Source of the DNA: Acinetobacter suaedae
GTDB taxonomy: Bacteria; Pseudomonadota; Gammaproteobacteria; Pseudomonadales; Moraxellaceae
Reading direction: 5' to 3'
Assembly: GCF_008630915.1 (NCBI RefSeq)
Contig: NZ_CP043909.1
Span: 744,001 to 808,000 of the forward strand
DNA: 64,000 nucleotides
How positions within the stretch are numbered: position 1 is the stretch's first letter; every line of letters begins with the position of its first letter. Both the position numbers and the translations under genes were made by a program. Below the pieces are notes generated by a model. It worked only from the letters and a program-made list of their open reading frames with translations. It was not told where the DNA came from and ran no database searches. Positions 1-8,795 of the stretch are shown here, one piece after another.

Positions 1-338
1 CGGGTAAAATTTTAGGTAAGCCTGAATCCAAACAACATGCTTTTGAAATGTGGTCACAGCTTTCAGGGCAGTGGCATGATGTGTTTTCTGGAGTATGCGT
101 TGCAAGTCTTACCCGGACTTGTAGTACCGTTGTAAGAACTCAGGTTGAGTTGCAAACGCTTAGCTATGCAGAAATGGAAAAATATTGGGCAACAGGTGAA
201 CCAATGGGCAAGGCAGGTGGATATGCCATTCAGGGAATTGCCGCACGATATATTCCTCAGATCAGAGGAAGTTATAGCAATGTGGTGGGGCTGCCTTTGC
301 ATGAAACAGTACAGTTACTAGAACGTGTTAAAGCATAA
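1..338 (+). CDS. maf: Maf-family nucleotide pyrophosphatase, C-terminal part
   Basis: This is the last ~111 codons of a Maf-type nucleoside triphosphate pyrophosphatase; the 5' end lies before the window and the frame is open from base 3. Family members are cytosolic enzymes that hydrolyse dTTP/UTP or modified nucleotides to the monophosphate and pyrophosphate. The visible part holds the family signatures KAGGYAIQG and GSYSNVVGLPL near the C-terminus. The next gene is rng, the classical maf-rng order, which favours the YhdE-like (dTTP/UTP) branch over the YceF branch; that subfamily choice is inference from position only. The stop codon is at 336-338. Confidence 0.9.
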   Translation, partial: GKILGKPESKQHAFEMWSQLSGQWHDVFSGVCVASLTRTCSTVVRTQVELQTLSYAEMEKYWATGEPMGKAGGYAIQGIAARYIPQIRGSYSNVVGLPLHETVQLLERVKA

Positions 339-392
339 ATTGCATTAACGCTTTCGGATATAAGAATTTTTATAAAAAGTTTTGAGTTGGTT

Positions 393-1847
393 ATGGCAGA
401 AGAGTTGCTGATTAACGTTACACCGATGGAGTGTCGTGTGGCGTTGATTGAAAATGGTACGGTCAACGAATTATTTGTTGAGCGTACAGCAAAACGTGGT
501 TTAGTGGGTAATATTTATAAAGGCAAAGTTGTCCGAGTACTACCTGGTATGCAAGCTGCTTTTGTCGATATTGGTCTATCTCGTACGGCATTTCTACATA
601 TCAATGATATGGTTTGGCCTCGCTCACAACCGACCCCCAATGTTTTTGAACTCTTACATCCTGGGCAAATGCTTACCGTGCAGGTCATGAAAGACATGCT
701 CGGAACTAAAGGAGCACGCCTCAGCACAGATCTTTCTATTCCATCTCGTTATTTAGTGCTCATGCCTTATGGTAATCATATCGGTGTATCACAGCGCATT
801 GAGGCAGAAGATGAGCGTGATCGCTTGCGTGGGATTATTGAGCATATTCAGGCAGAACATAATCTACCGGGCAGTGTAATTGTCCGTACAGCTGCAGAAG
901 GGGTGGATGAGGACGCAATTGCGCAAGATATGAATTACTTGAGCAAGCTTTGGGAGTTTATTCAGCGTAAACAAAAAGAAGTCTCTACACCCGAATTAAT
1001 TTTTGAAGAATTACCCTTACCGCAGCGTATTGTTCGGGATTTGGCTAGTGATGAAACGGCTAAAATTTATGTCGATTCAAGAGAAATCCACGGCAAACTC
1101 AGTGAGTTTGTAAATGAGTTCGTACCGACGATTCAAAATCGTCTACTTCATTATCCGGGTGAAAAGCCACTTTTCGATTTATATAATGTTGAAGAAGATA
1201 TCCAGAAGGCTTTACAGACACGTGTTGCACTTAAGTCTGGTGGCTACTTGATGATTGATCAAACTGAAGCGATGACGACCATTGATGTCAATACTGGTTC
1301 TTACGTTGGTGGGAGAAGCTTAGAAGATACGGTTTTTAAAACCAATATGGAAGCCACTCAAGTCATTAGCAGACAGTTACGTTTGCGTAACTTGGGCGGT
1401 ATTATCATCATTGATTTTATTGATATGCAGGAAGTGGGGCATCGTGAAGAAGTGATGCGTCAGTTTGAGAAAATGCTCGAACGCGATCATGCCAAAACCA
1501 AAATCACTCAAGTTTCCGAATTAGGTTTGGTCGAAATGACCCGTAAGCGGACCCGTGAATCTTTAGAACATCTGCTTTGTGAATCATGCCCAACTTGTCA
1601 AGGACGTGGTTATGTGAAGACTGCAGAGACAGTATGTTACGAGATATTTCGTGAGATCATGCGATATGCACGTGCATTTGATTCCAAGGGTGGCTTTACT
1701 GTCGTTGCCCATCCAGCAGTGATTGATCGGCTCTTAACAGCAGAAGCCCCAGCCGTCGCGGATTTGGAGCATTTTGTGAACCGTGTCATAAAATTCCAAG
1801 TGGAAAATTTATATACGCAAGAGCAATACGATATCATTTTAAGCTAA
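393..1847 (+). CDS. rng: Ribonuclease G
   Basis: A 484-residue endoribonuclease of the RNase E/G family, which in the cytosol matures the 5' end of 16S rRNA and takes part in mRNA turnover. An S1-like RNA-binding segment lies at about residues 35-125 (GNIYKGKVVRVLPGMQAAFV). The catalytic Mg-binding aspartates appear as D298 in TTIDVNTG and D341 in IIIIDFIDM. The zinc-link cysteines are in CESCPTCQGRG (from about C396). The length fits RNase G and lacks the long C-terminal scaffold of RNase E. An ATG at 393 gives the family N-terminus (MAEELLINVTP); an upstream TTG at 387 is in frame but less likely. It follows maf by about 54 bases and is probably co-transcribed with it. Confidence 0.96.
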   Translation: MAEELLINVTPMECRVALIENGTVNELFVERTAKRGLVGNIYKGKVVRVLPGMQAAFVDIGLSRTAFLHINDMVWPRSQPTPNVFELLHPGQMLTVQVMKDMLGTKGARLSTDLSIPSRYLVLMPYGNHIGVSQRIEAEDERDRLRGIIEHIQAEHNLPGSVIVRTAAEGVDEDAIAQDMNYLSKLWEFIQRKQKEVSTPELIFEELPLPQRIVRDLASDETAKIYVDSREIHGKLSEFVNEFVPTIQNRLLHYPGEKPLFDLYNVEEDIQKALQTRVALKSGGYLMIDQTEAMTTIDVNTGSYVGGRSLEDTVFKTNMEATQVISRQLRLRNLGGIIIIDFIDMQEVGHREEVMRQFEKMLERDHAKTKITQVSELGLVEMTRKRTRESLEHLLCESCPTCQGRGYVKTAETVCYEIFREIMRYARAFDSKGGFTVVAHPAVIDRLLTAEAPAVADLEHFVNRVIKFQVENLYTQEQYDIILS

Positions 1848-1884
1848 AGTTGTAACAAGATTTCGCTTAATCCTTGTTACAACT
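1848..1884 (+). terminator. Long hairpin after rng
   Basis: Perfect 12-bp arms (AGTTGTAACAAG and its complement) enclose a 13-base loop, starting just after the rng stop. It is followed by GAAATTTTACTTT rather than a clean T run, so it could be a weak terminator or an mRNA-stabilising hairpin. Confidence 0.5.
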
Positions 1885-1979
1885 GAAATTTTACTTTCGA
1901 TCATGAATTTTAAATACTAGAACCATAAGATTAGCCATAGGCATTTTTCAATGTCTTAGCAAATATAATGAGGTATATA

Positions 1980-2156
1980 ATGATGAACGTAAGTAAAAGA
2001 TTAGTGAGTCACGGTTTTAAACATGTGTTAGACAGTAACCCTGTGAACACCTGTTATATGGTAGATAGCCAAGGTAAAGAAGTTCCAATTACTACGGCAA
2101 TGATTCGTTCAGCCTGCCATCAACTGCTACAACGTTGTCGTGCAATTAAAAAATAA
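1980..2156 (+). CDS. Small PA1571-family-like protein
   Basis: A small soluble protein of 58 residues. The C-terminal half contains DSQGKEVPITTAMIRSAC, resembling the conserved core of the uncharacterised PA1571 family of gammaproteobacterial mini-proteins (G-x-EVPIT-x-x-MI-x-x-AC). No enzymatic motif, signal peptide or membrane segment is visible. TGAGG at 1969-1973 lies 6 bases before the ATG at 1980 (9 before a second ATG at 1983), so these starts are preferred over the in-frame ATG at 1968, which overlaps the Shine-Dalgarno sequence. The gene stands alone between rng and the convergent atfA and is followed at once by a terminator. The function is unknown. Confidence 0.7.
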   Translation: MMNVSKRLVSHGFKHVLDSNPVNTCYMVDSQGKEVPITTAMIRSACHQLLQRCRAIKK

Positions 2157-2183
2157 GGGGCCATTGAAAGCCCCTTAATTTTT
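2153..2183 (+). terminator. Terminator between the mini-protein and atfA
   Basis: The stem TAAGGGGC / GCCCCTTA with an 8-base loop is followed by ATTTTT. It overlaps the stop of the small gene and lies just beyond the atfA stop on the other strand. Confidence 0.75.
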
Positions 2184-2185
2184 CT

Positions 2186-3574
2186 CTACGAATTTACAAT
2201 CTTCTCTTTCGGTAATTCTTGAATTTTTTGTTCAAATCGTTGAATTTCTTCTTCCAAATGAGTCAGTAAGTTTTGCATTTTAGGTAGTGCATTGCGACAC
2301 GCGATCAAACCAACTTCTAATTTATCCAAATAACTGGTTAAAGTAATATTGAGTGCCTGACCATCCATCACGATTGATGCTGGGTAGAGCGCATCGAGTT
2401 TTGCACCATTCCAATATAAAGGTTCACGTGGGCCTGGTACATTAGAAATAACAAGGTTAAAGGCTTGGCGTTTAGGTAACATTCCTGAAGCAATATTTAA
2501 ACCCGCCGGTCCATAAACAACTGCGCTATAGTTCAAAATTTCATTGGCGGTCATACGACTAAAGCGTTGTTTCGAGTTCTGTACGCTGCGACGAATAATA
2601 TCCAGACGTTCAATCGGATCTTCGATATGAGTCGCAAGATTGGCCAAAATCATGGTGATACGGTTACTTACATCTGAGTCATCTGTACGGAGGGATGCTG
2701 GTACCATTGCGATTAAAGGCTTTTTCGGTAAGCTGTTATGACTGATGAGATATTCACGTAATGCACCAGCACATACAGCCAAAACGACATCGTTTAAGGT
2801 CACGCCTAGGGTTTTAGCAATCATACGGAAACGATCTAATTCGAATGATTGCGCTGCAAAACGACGGGCAGAACTAACACGTTGGTTTAAGATTGAAGGG
2901 GGGGCTTGGAAGGTCGAAACGTAATCTGGGTTTTTTCCCATCTCTTTAAAGATGGTTTGTGATAGTTCTTGCATCACTTTAGGTGCAACTTCACACTGAG
3001 ATTTAATTGTATCCCATACACCTTTGATTTTGCTGACACTTGGTGGTTTTGGAGCTTTCAAACGTTTAGCGCGTTTACCTTCTACACACCAGAGTGGAAC
3101 AACATGTTTTTCATTAGGATCTTTAGAAAGCGATTTTTCAATTAAGCGCATGCCAGCTACGCCATCTACCATTGCATGATGGATTTTGAAATACATGGCA
3201 AAACGGTTGCCTTCGATTCCTTCAATAATGTCACAAGTCCATAAAGGTTTAGCACGGTCAATAAGAGAACTATGTTGCTGTGAGATATAAACCAACAATT
3301 CACGAATACGTCCAGGGTTCGGTAACGCAATATGACGGAAATGATGGTCTAAATCGAATTCATTGTCTTCACCCCAAAACAAACCATTGAGTTGGTTGTT
3401 GAAAGGAGGTACTGGAATGCTTTTTGATTGACGAATTTCTTCAACTAAATCATGGACAAAGGTTGGAGAAGCGTTCTCAGGTAGTTCAAATAAAAACAGC
3501 CCACCTACATGCATAGGTTGCTGTCTTTTTTCTAATGAAAGAAAAATGAAGTCGATCGGGTGTAATGGGCGCAT
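2186..3574 (-). CDS. atfA: Wax ester synthase / diacylglycerol acyltransferase
   Basis: A bifunctional wax ester synthase/acyl-CoA:diacylglycerol acyltransferase (WS/DGAT) of 462 residues. It transfers acyl groups from acyl-CoA to long-chain alcohols or diacylglycerol, making storage wax esters and triacylglycerol at the inner membrane and lipid-body surface. The catalytic HHxxxDG motif is visible as HHAMVDG with H132, H133 and D137. The late motif NVPGPREPLYWNGAKL is also typical. The protein looks extremely close to AtfA (WS/DGAT) of Acinetobacter baylyi as I remember it, from MRPLHPIDFIFLSLEKRQQP onward. It is convergent with the preceding small gene and appears monocistronic. Confidence 0.96.
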   Translation of the reverse strand: MRPLHPIDFIFLSLEKRQQPMHVGGLFLFELPENASPTFVHDLVEEIRQSKSIPVPPFNNQLNGLFWGEDNEFDLDHHFRHIALPNPGRIRELLVYISQQHSSLIDRAKPLWTCDIIEGIEGNRFAMYFKIHHAMVDGVAGMRLIEKSLSKDPNEKHVVPLWCVEGKRAKRLKAPKPPSVSKIKGVWDTIKSQCEVAPKVMQELSQTIFKEMGKNPDYVSTFQAPPSILNQRVSSARRFAAQSFELDRFRMIAKTLGVTLNDVVLAVCAGALREYLISHNSLPKKPLIAMVPASLRTDDSDVSNRITMILANLATHIEDPIERLDIIRRSVQNSKQRFSRMTANEILNYSAVVYGPAGLNIASGMLPKRQAFNLVISNVPGPREPLYWNGAKLDALYPASIVMDGQALNITLTSYLDKLEVGLIACRNALPKMQNLLTHLEEEIQRFEQKIQELPKEKIVNS

Positions 3575-3708
3575 AGCAGATATAGCCTCTCATCGCATTT
3601 TTTATAAGATACTCTTGGAGCTCTTATTAGTATTATTGAACCGTAGAGATCAGTATATACGCTTTCGTCTGGTTAAAATATGACTTTGTACACAGCAGTC
3701 AGAAAAAA

Positions 3709-3737
3709 TAAAACCACTGACAAATCAGTGGTTTTTA
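3709..3737 (-). terminator. cysH terminator
   Basis: The stem AAAACCACTGA / TCAGTGGTTTT with a CAAA loop sits just past the cysH stop. Read on the minus strand it is followed by a T-rich run. Confidence 0.85.
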
Positions 3738-3757
3738 TATACCAAAATTGTTACAGC

Positions 3758-4489
3758 TTATTTTTTGAGATTTCCAGCATGCAAACCACACTCTTTGTGA
3801 GTCGCTTCTTCCCACCACCAGCGACCTTCACGCTCATGTTGGTTAGGTAAAACTGGACGTGTGCAAGGTTCACAACCAATTGAGATAAAACCGCGTTCAT
3901 GCAATGGATTATATGGAATTTCCATCATACGGATATAACTCCATACATCGGCACTACTCCAATTGGCAAGCGGGTTGTATTTGATCAATTGCTTACCTTC
4001 TCCTGAAAAACCAACATCGGCTTGAACCACTGGAACATCACTACGTGTTGGGCTTTGATCTTTTCGTTGACCCGTAATCCAACCATCTAGGGTTGCTAAT
4101 TTTTTACGTAACGGTTGAACTTTACGAATACCACAGCATTCTTGGTGGCCATCTTCAAAAAAGCTAAACAAGCCTTTCGCATTCACAAATTGTTGAATAG
4201 CAGTAGACTCAGGAAAGCAGATTTCGATATTGATATTGTAATGCTTACGTACCGTTTCAATAAATTGATAAGTTTCAGGGTGCAGCCGTCCTGTATCTAG
4301 ACTAAAGACACGAAATGGTTTGCCAATACGTGAAGCGATATCGATTAATACCACATCTTCCGCACCTGAAAATGAAATGGCGATTTCACCTTGTTGACTT
4401 AAAGCAAGTTCTAAAATTTCTCGTGGTGATTTCTCTGCATATTCAGCAGCGAGCGCATCCACAAGGTCAATAGTCGGGATAACAGTCAT
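3758..4489 (-). CDS. cysH: Adenylylsulfate (APS-type) reductase
   Basis: Assimilatory sulfate reductase of 243 residues that reduces APS (or PAPS) to sulfite with thioredoxin in cysteine biosynthesis. The N-terminal PP-loop-type region contains [15 protein letters not shown], followed by [12 protein letters not shown]. The cysteines of an APS-type [4Fe-4S] cluster are visible in [10 protein letters not shown] and in IGCEPCTRP, and a C-terminal ECGLH carries the catalytic cysteine. This pattern marks the iron-sulfur APS-preferring branch rather than the cluster-free E. coli PAPS enzyme. The start at 4489 has AGGAAC six bases upstream; the frame stays open to 4519 but that extension has no support. 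It is a single gene, divergent from thrH. Confidence 0.93.
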   Translation of the reverse strand: MTVIPTIDLVDALAAEYAEKSPREILELALSQQGEIAISFSGAEDVVLIDIASRIGKPFRVFSLDTGRLHPETYQFIETVRKHYNINIEICFPESTAIQQFVNAKGLFSFFEDGHQECCGIRKVQPLRKKLATLDGWITGQRKDQSPTRSDVPVVQADVGFSGEGKQLIKYNPLANWSSADVWSYIRMMEIPYNPLHERGFISIGCEPCTRPVLPNQHEREGRWWWEEATHKECGLHAGNLKK

Positions 4490-4661
4490 GGGTGTTCCTG
4501 GCGATAGGCTTGGGCACAATTGTAAATCATTCTAAGCAAAGCAGTTTACTTGCTCTCAACTTTAATCTTGCAGAATAAAGCTGATTTATTCAACAACAGC
4601 GCAAAAATTGAAAATGTTAATGGTATGATACAGCAATTTTTAACCAACATTGGAAGCATTC

Positions 4662-5279
4662 ATGGAAATCGTATGCCTAGATCTTGAAGGGGTTTTAGTT
4701 CCAGAAATCTGGATTAATTTTGCAAAAAAAACAGGGATTAAAGAACTTGAAGCAACGACTCGTGATATTCCAGACTATGATGTACTGATGACACAACGTC
4801 TGAATATCTTAAAGCAACATGGTTTGGGTTTAAATGATATTCAAGCAGTGATTGCGGATATGGGACCTTTTGAAGGGGCGAAGGAGTTTGTCGATTGGGT
4901 ACGTACTCATTTCCAATTAGTTATTCTTTCTGATACGTTTTATGAGTTTGCACACCCTTTAATGCAACAATTGGGACAGCCGACAATTTTCTGCCATAAA
5001 TTAGAAACAGATGAAAAGGGCATGATTACCGCGTATAAACTGCGTCAACCTGATCAAAAGCGTCAAGCAGTTAAAGCATTACATGGTTTGAATTTCCGTG
5101 TAATAGCGGCAGGTGATTCTTATAATGATACGACGATGTTGGGCGAAGCGGATCACGGCTTTCTATTTGATGCGCCAGACAATGTTATCGCTGAGTTTCC
5201 TCAATTCCCTCCATTGCATGGCTATGAAGCATTAAAGCAAGCAATTCGTTCAGTGTCTCAACGCCATATTCCAGAATAA
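4662..5279 (+). CDS. thrH: ThrH phosphoserine phosphatase / homoserine phosphotransferase
   Basis: HAD-superfamily protein of 205 residues matching ThrH, a bifunctional phosphoserine phosphatase that can pass the phosphate to homoserine and so feed threonine synthesis. The nucleophile motif is the ThrH-type CLDLEGVLVPE (D-x-E instead of the usual D-x-D), followed by the motif II region LVILSDTFYEF and motif IV AAGDSYNDTTM. The start ATG at 4662 has GGAAG about 8 bases upstream and gives the family N-terminus MEIVCLDLEG. The gene is monocistronic, with cysH divergent and a shared bidirectional terminator towards the porin gene. Confidence 0.94.
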   Translation: MEIVCLDLEGVLVPEIWINFAKKTGIKELEATTRDIPDYDVLMTQRLNILKQHGLGLNDIQAVIADMGPFEGAKEFVDWVRTHFQLVILSDTFYEFAHPLMQQLGQPTIFCHKLETDEKGMITAYKLRQPDQKRQAVKALHGLNFRVIAAGDSYNDTTMLGEADHGFLFDAPDNVIAEFPQFPPLHGYEALKQAIRSVSQRHIPE

Positions 5280-5338
5280 TGAATCTACGCTGAGAACTTA
5301 CTTTTTGAGATTGCTCAAAAAGTGGTGCTAAAAGTAAC

Positions 5339-5361
5339 AAAAGGCGCATAATGCGCCTTTT
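5339..5361. terminator. Bidirectional terminator thrH / porin
   Basis: The arms AAAAGGCGCAT and ATGCGCCTTTT are separated by a single A. Both strands show A-tract, stem and T-tract, so it can end both convergent transcripts. A second hairpin (5300-5323, ACTTTTTGAG arms) precedes it. Confidence 0.85.
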
Positions 5362-5377
5362 GACTGATTAAACAAGA

Positions 5378-6607
5378 TTAAAATTTATAACCAATTTTTA
5401 AACCGTATGCGATAGCATCATTGTTTTTGAACTCTGCAATATAAGCAGGTGTATCAAATTGAGAACCGGATTGTGCTTTGGCATCACCTAACCAGAAATA
5501 TTTCACGCCACCTGCGATGAAGTAGTTTGGAGCAGGGCTGTATTGAACACCTAGGCCGATGTTCCAATAACCCTCCGTTGGTCCAAGTGTGGTCACAGGG
5601 TTACCCGCACCTGAGTCCCACCCTACAGAAAAGTTACCCGCCCATAAATCATTAAATTTACGTCCTATGCCAGCAGTTATCGAATATTGATCATCGGTAT
5701 AAGCAACAAGATCAAAGCCATCTTTTTTGCCAGTACCATTTACAACAGGAGCGAGTACTGATGCAGCACCAAACTTATATGGACGAATGGCAAAGTCTTT
5801 CCAGTTGACCCAACGAATGTTAGCAAAGGCAACAGTATTTTCCATGATCCCTGTTTGTAGATCGAGATTGATCGATTGTGGGGTAGTAATTTCTGTGATG
5901 CCTTGAGCATTATTAACTTCGGTTAACATCGCATCAAATATTGGGCTGCCAGTCATACCCGCAGCATTATGTTTTTCATAAGCATTCATTTCATGCTTAA
6001 TCTTGGCACGATAGGTGAGAGATGCTTTCATTGCGATTTCTGGAATTTGATAAGCGACACCCGCTAACCAACCTACAGCCTCATCTCGACCCGTTTTAAA
6101 GTCATAGCCATTATAGGCACTGTAACTTGTGCCACGTAATAATACGTTAGCATCCAAAGTTTGATAAACGGCCCCTGCATAAATATTCCAGTTTTGAGTG
6201 GGTTGGTAGCCGAAAATTAAATTTAAATTTTCAGTACGGACCTTAACGGAGGTATTCCCTTGGAATGGGACAGGGCGATTTTCTACAAAGTTATTTTGAC
6301 CATGATATTCAGCATCAGCACCATATGGATGGTCATAGAGTAAACCAATGGAAAATTGCTCATTAGCTTGGATTTTTAAGGCTGCGCTTGGTGAATAATA
6401 ATGATTCGCCATGTCTCCGGTATTATTTTGAGATGTATCTTTTCCTGATACATCAGCACTTAGAAAAGTAATACCTGCTTCAAAATAATTGTTTGGCTGT
6501 AAGAAGGCTGAAATTGACTGACCAGAGCGATCTAAGGCTGCTGCAAAAGCAGAAGTTGTTGGTAATAAACTGAGTAAAAGCGCTGTTTGAATCGCATGCA
6601 GCTTCAT
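5378..6607 (-). CDS. FadL/OmpP1-family outer-membrane transporter (short paralogue)
   Basis: A 409-residue outer-membrane beta-barrel of the FadL/OmpP1/TodX family, which takes up long-chain fatty acids and other hydrophobic molecules. A Sec signal peptide ends at about residue 23 (SAFAAA). The mature start LDRSGQSISAFLQPNNYFEAG and the C-terminal aromatic residue (IGYKF) are typical. Repeated barrel motifs such as WVNWKDF and GWDSGAGNPVTTLGPTEGYW are shared almost word for word with the neighbouring gene, so the two are tandem duplicates. Its own terminator and the gap upstream suggest separate transcription. The substrate cannot be read from the sequence. Confidence 0.88.
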   Translation of the reverse strand: MKLHAIQTALLLSLLPTTSAFAAALDRSGQSISAFLQPNNYFEAGITFLSADVSGKDTSQNNTGDMANHYYSPSAALKIQANEQFSIGLLYDHPYGADAEYHGQNNFVENRPVPFQGNTSVKVRTENLNLIFGYQPTQNWNIYAGAVYQTLDANVLLRGTSYSAYNGYDFKTGRDEAVGWLAGVAYQIPEIAMKASLTYRAKIKHEMNAYEKHNAAGMTGSPIFDAMLTEVNNAQGITEITTPQSINLDLQTGIMENTVAFANIRWVNWKDFAIRPYKFGAASVLAPVVNGTGKKDGFDLVAYTDDQYSITAGIGRKFNDLWAGNFSVGWDSGAGNPVTTLGPTEGYWNIGLGVQYSPAPNYFIAGGVKYFWLGDAKAQSGSQFDTPAYIAEFKNNDAIAYGLKIGYKF

Positions 6608-6786
6608 TGATATTTTCTCTCATATCAGGTGTAACTAGAATGCTGCGAAAAGTAACATAGTTTTTGGATGCTAAAATATTTTTACAAATGTCCATAAATG
6701 AACTGATAAAGTCATGGAAAGTTGTTGAGTCATAGGATGTTATAGATTAATCACTCTAAAAAATTGATTGGTTGGTAAATTAAGTC

Positions 6787-6819
6787 AAAAAAAAGACCGT
6801 CTCGAGACGGTCTTTTTTT
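6787..6819 (-). terminator. Terminator of the long FadL paralogue
   Basis: A perfect 20-base palindrome at 6794-6813 (arms AGACCGTCTC) is flanked by A and T tracts immediately past the stop of the longer porin gene. It is usable on either strand. Confidence 0.88.
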
Positions 6820-6827
6820 GAGATGGA

Positions 6828-8348
6828 TTAGAAGCGGTAACCGATTTTTAAACCATAAGCGAGTGCTTTGTTGTCTTCGAACTTCGCAACATAGTCATCG
6901 CTACCTGCTTGTGCACCAGTTTGAGCTTTAGCATCGCCTAGCCAGAAGTACTTCACACCACCAGCGATAAATGTGGCTGGGGTAGGGCTGTATTGAACGC
7001 CAACACCAACATTCCAATAACCTTCTGTTGGGCCAAGTGTCGTTACAGGATTACCTGCACCAGAATCCCAGCCTACAGAAACATTACCAGCCCATTGTTC
7101 GCTGAGTTTACGACCAACACCAGCGTTAACTGACCATTGGTCATCAGCATATTCAACAAGATTAAAACCATCAGGGCGACCAATGATAGGTCCAACTAAT
7201 TTTGATAATTCACCAAATTTGTAAGGTTGGATTGAAAAATCTTTCCAATTCACCCAGCGTACATTCGCAAATGCAACGGTATTTGCCATGATACCTGTTT
7301 GGAAATCAAGGTTAACTGACTGTGGTGTGGTAATTTTAGTTTTCTTATCTTCACTTAGGGCATTAAGCTTTGATGCATCAAGACCTAAACCTGCTAAAAC
7401 ATCTCCGATCACTGGAAAGCCCAACAGTGCTATGTCTTCGTTGATATTGACCTTATGATCAATTTCAGAGCGATAGGTGATCGATGCTTTAAGTGCAATT
7501 TCTGGAATTTGATAAGCAGCACCCGCTAACCAACCTACACCAGTAGTTTCTTTAATATCAGCATCATAACCATTATAAACGCTATATGCTTCGCCACGAA
7601 GTTTGACATTACCCTTTACTGTTTGAAGGACTGGGCCTGCATAGAAGTTAAAGTTTTGATTGGGTTGGAAACCAAAAACCATTGATAAGTTCTGTGTATC
7701 TACTTTAACTTGAGTGTTATTCGTATCAGTACTAGAACCAAGGTAACCTTTTGCTGCTTCTAAAGCTGTTTGAGTTTGTTGAAGCTGTTGAAGTCCACCC
7801 GCTACAGTTGTATTACCCCCCTGAGCAACTTGTTGTAAAGCACCCAAAATTTCTTGTTGAGTTGGATTCGTTGGATCCCCACCAGTCACACCTGTTACAG
7901 CTTGAAGCGCAGGTGCAAAACTAGCTCCAGCAGCATCTACCAATTTGTTAATAGATTGGGTAGCTAGTTTTTGTATAGAGTTTTGACTTAGAACGCCATC
8001 ATTTGGATTTGATACGAATGCATTTTCCCCAGTATATTTCGCATCGGCACCAAATGGTTGATCGTAAAGTAAACCGAATGAGAACTTGTCAGTGAGTTGA
8101 AGTTTCAAGGCTGCACTTGGGAAAAAATAATCTCCTCCCATGTCATCAATTTTTCGATTTGTTGAAGTTGTACCAGCTTCTTGTCCTTCAACCGTTGGAT
8201 CAAGAACAGAAATCCCCGCTTCAAAATAGTTACCTGGTTGTAAGAATGCAGACATAGACTGACCTGAACGGTCTAACGCTGCTGCAAAGGCTCCAGTTGC
8301 AGGTAACGTAGCTAAGATCATTGCAGTGCTAAGGTGTTTTAATTTCAT
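6828..8348 (-). CDS. FadL/OmpP1-family outer-membrane transporter (long paralogue with insertion)
   Basis: A 506-residue paralogue of the downstream gene with the same signal-peptide end (GAFAAALDRSGQS) and the same barrel motifs (WVNWKDF, GWDSGAGNPVTTLGPTEGYW, KIGYRF end). It differs by about 90 extra residues at roughly positions 119-212, between the strands ending GADAKYTGENAF and starting TQVKVDTQNLSMVFG. The insertion is rich in Q, A, L, G and T (QQEILGALQQVAQ, LQQLQQTQTALEAAK) and looks helical. It lies where the short paralogue has only a short loop, probably extracellular or in the lateral-opening region. Function is presumed uptake of hydrophobic compounds; the substrate is unknown. 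Confidence 0.87.
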   Translation of the reverse strand: MKLKHLSTAMILATLPATGAFAAALDRSGQSMSAFLQPGNYFEAGISVLDPTVEGQEAGTTSTNRKIDDMGGDYFFPSAALKLQLTDKFSFGLLYDQPFGADAKYTGENAFVSNPNDGVLSQNSIQKLATQSINKLVDAAGASFAPALQAVTGVTGGDPTNPTQQEILGALQQVAQGGNTTVAGGLQQLQQTQTALEAAKGYLGSSTDTNNTQVKVDTQNLSMVFGFQPNQNFNFYAGPVLQTVKGNVKLRGEAYSVYNGYDADIKETTGVGWLAGAAYQIPEIALKASITYRSEIDHKVNINEDIALLGFPVIGDVLAGLGLDASKLNALSEDKKTKITTPQSVNLDFQTGIMANTVAFANVRWVNWKDFSIQPYKFGELSKLVGPIIGRPDGFNLVEYADDQWSVNAGVGRKLSEQWAGNVSVGWDSGAGNPVTTLGPTEGYWNVGVGVQYSPTPATFIAGGVKYFWLGDAKAQTGAQAGSDDYVAKFEDNKALAYGLKIGYRF

Positions 8349-8795
8349 TTTAAATCTTTCCTTGAACTTTTAAGATTCTTAAGTTTAGAAGCTATGAAAT
8401 GACGACAAAAAGTCATTGAGATTCGATTGGCTATAACTTCATGTAACAAAAATACCATAATTAAAATAAGAGTAAATGTTCTAAATGAACTAGTTAGTAC
8501 GATTGGTTGAGTGAAATTGAACAAAAAAAATGCTATTAATATTTATATACATATGTGTTTTTATTGGTAGAATTATGAAAAATATAAAATATTTTAAAAT
8601 AAATTGTTTTGCATTTTTTAGAAAAAAATTTTTTTTTAGGTCAAAGATTTTTTGTAAAAAATTAGATCTTATCTACAGTATTAGCTAAAAATGTATATTT
8701 TTACGATCAAATAAATATTCATATAAATTTTACAGAAAATTTACGCGTTTCATTTTTTCTTACATAGAGAATTTACGCCATCAATTTCCATACTA
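8349..8795. other. Divergent intergenic region, porin / kdp
   Basis: About 450 bases without a gene, very AT-rich with A and T runs around 8570-8660. It must hold the promoters of the long FadL gene and the kdp operon. No kdpF-like small ORF (about 25-30 hydrophobic residues) was found before kdpA. The only clear structure is the direct repeat at 8735-8778. Confidence 0.6.
8735..8778 (+). promoter_or_regulatory. Direct repeat upstream of kdpA (possible KdpE site)
   Basis: GAAAATTTACGC at 8735-8746 is repeated as GAGAATTTACGC at 8767-8778, 32 bases apart (about three helix turns), directly in front of kdpA. Direct repeats at this spacing suit an OmpR-type regulator, so KdpE is the obvious candidate. 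This is inference from position and geometry only. Confidence 0.45.

Noticed and set aside
1968..1979. Upstream ATG at 1968 as start of the mini-protein
   Set aside because: It overlaps the Shine-Dalgarno sequence that serves the ATGs at 1980/1983.
5300..5323. Hairpin ACTTTTTGAG / CTCAAAAAGT as the thrH terminator
   Set aside because: It has no T tract; the stronger bidirectional terminator follows at 5339-5361.
8570..8660. Very AT-rich A/T runs as a possible origin or phage att region
   Set aside because: No DnaA boxes, iterons, att repeat or neighbouring recombinase were seen; ordinary AT-rich intergenic DNA.
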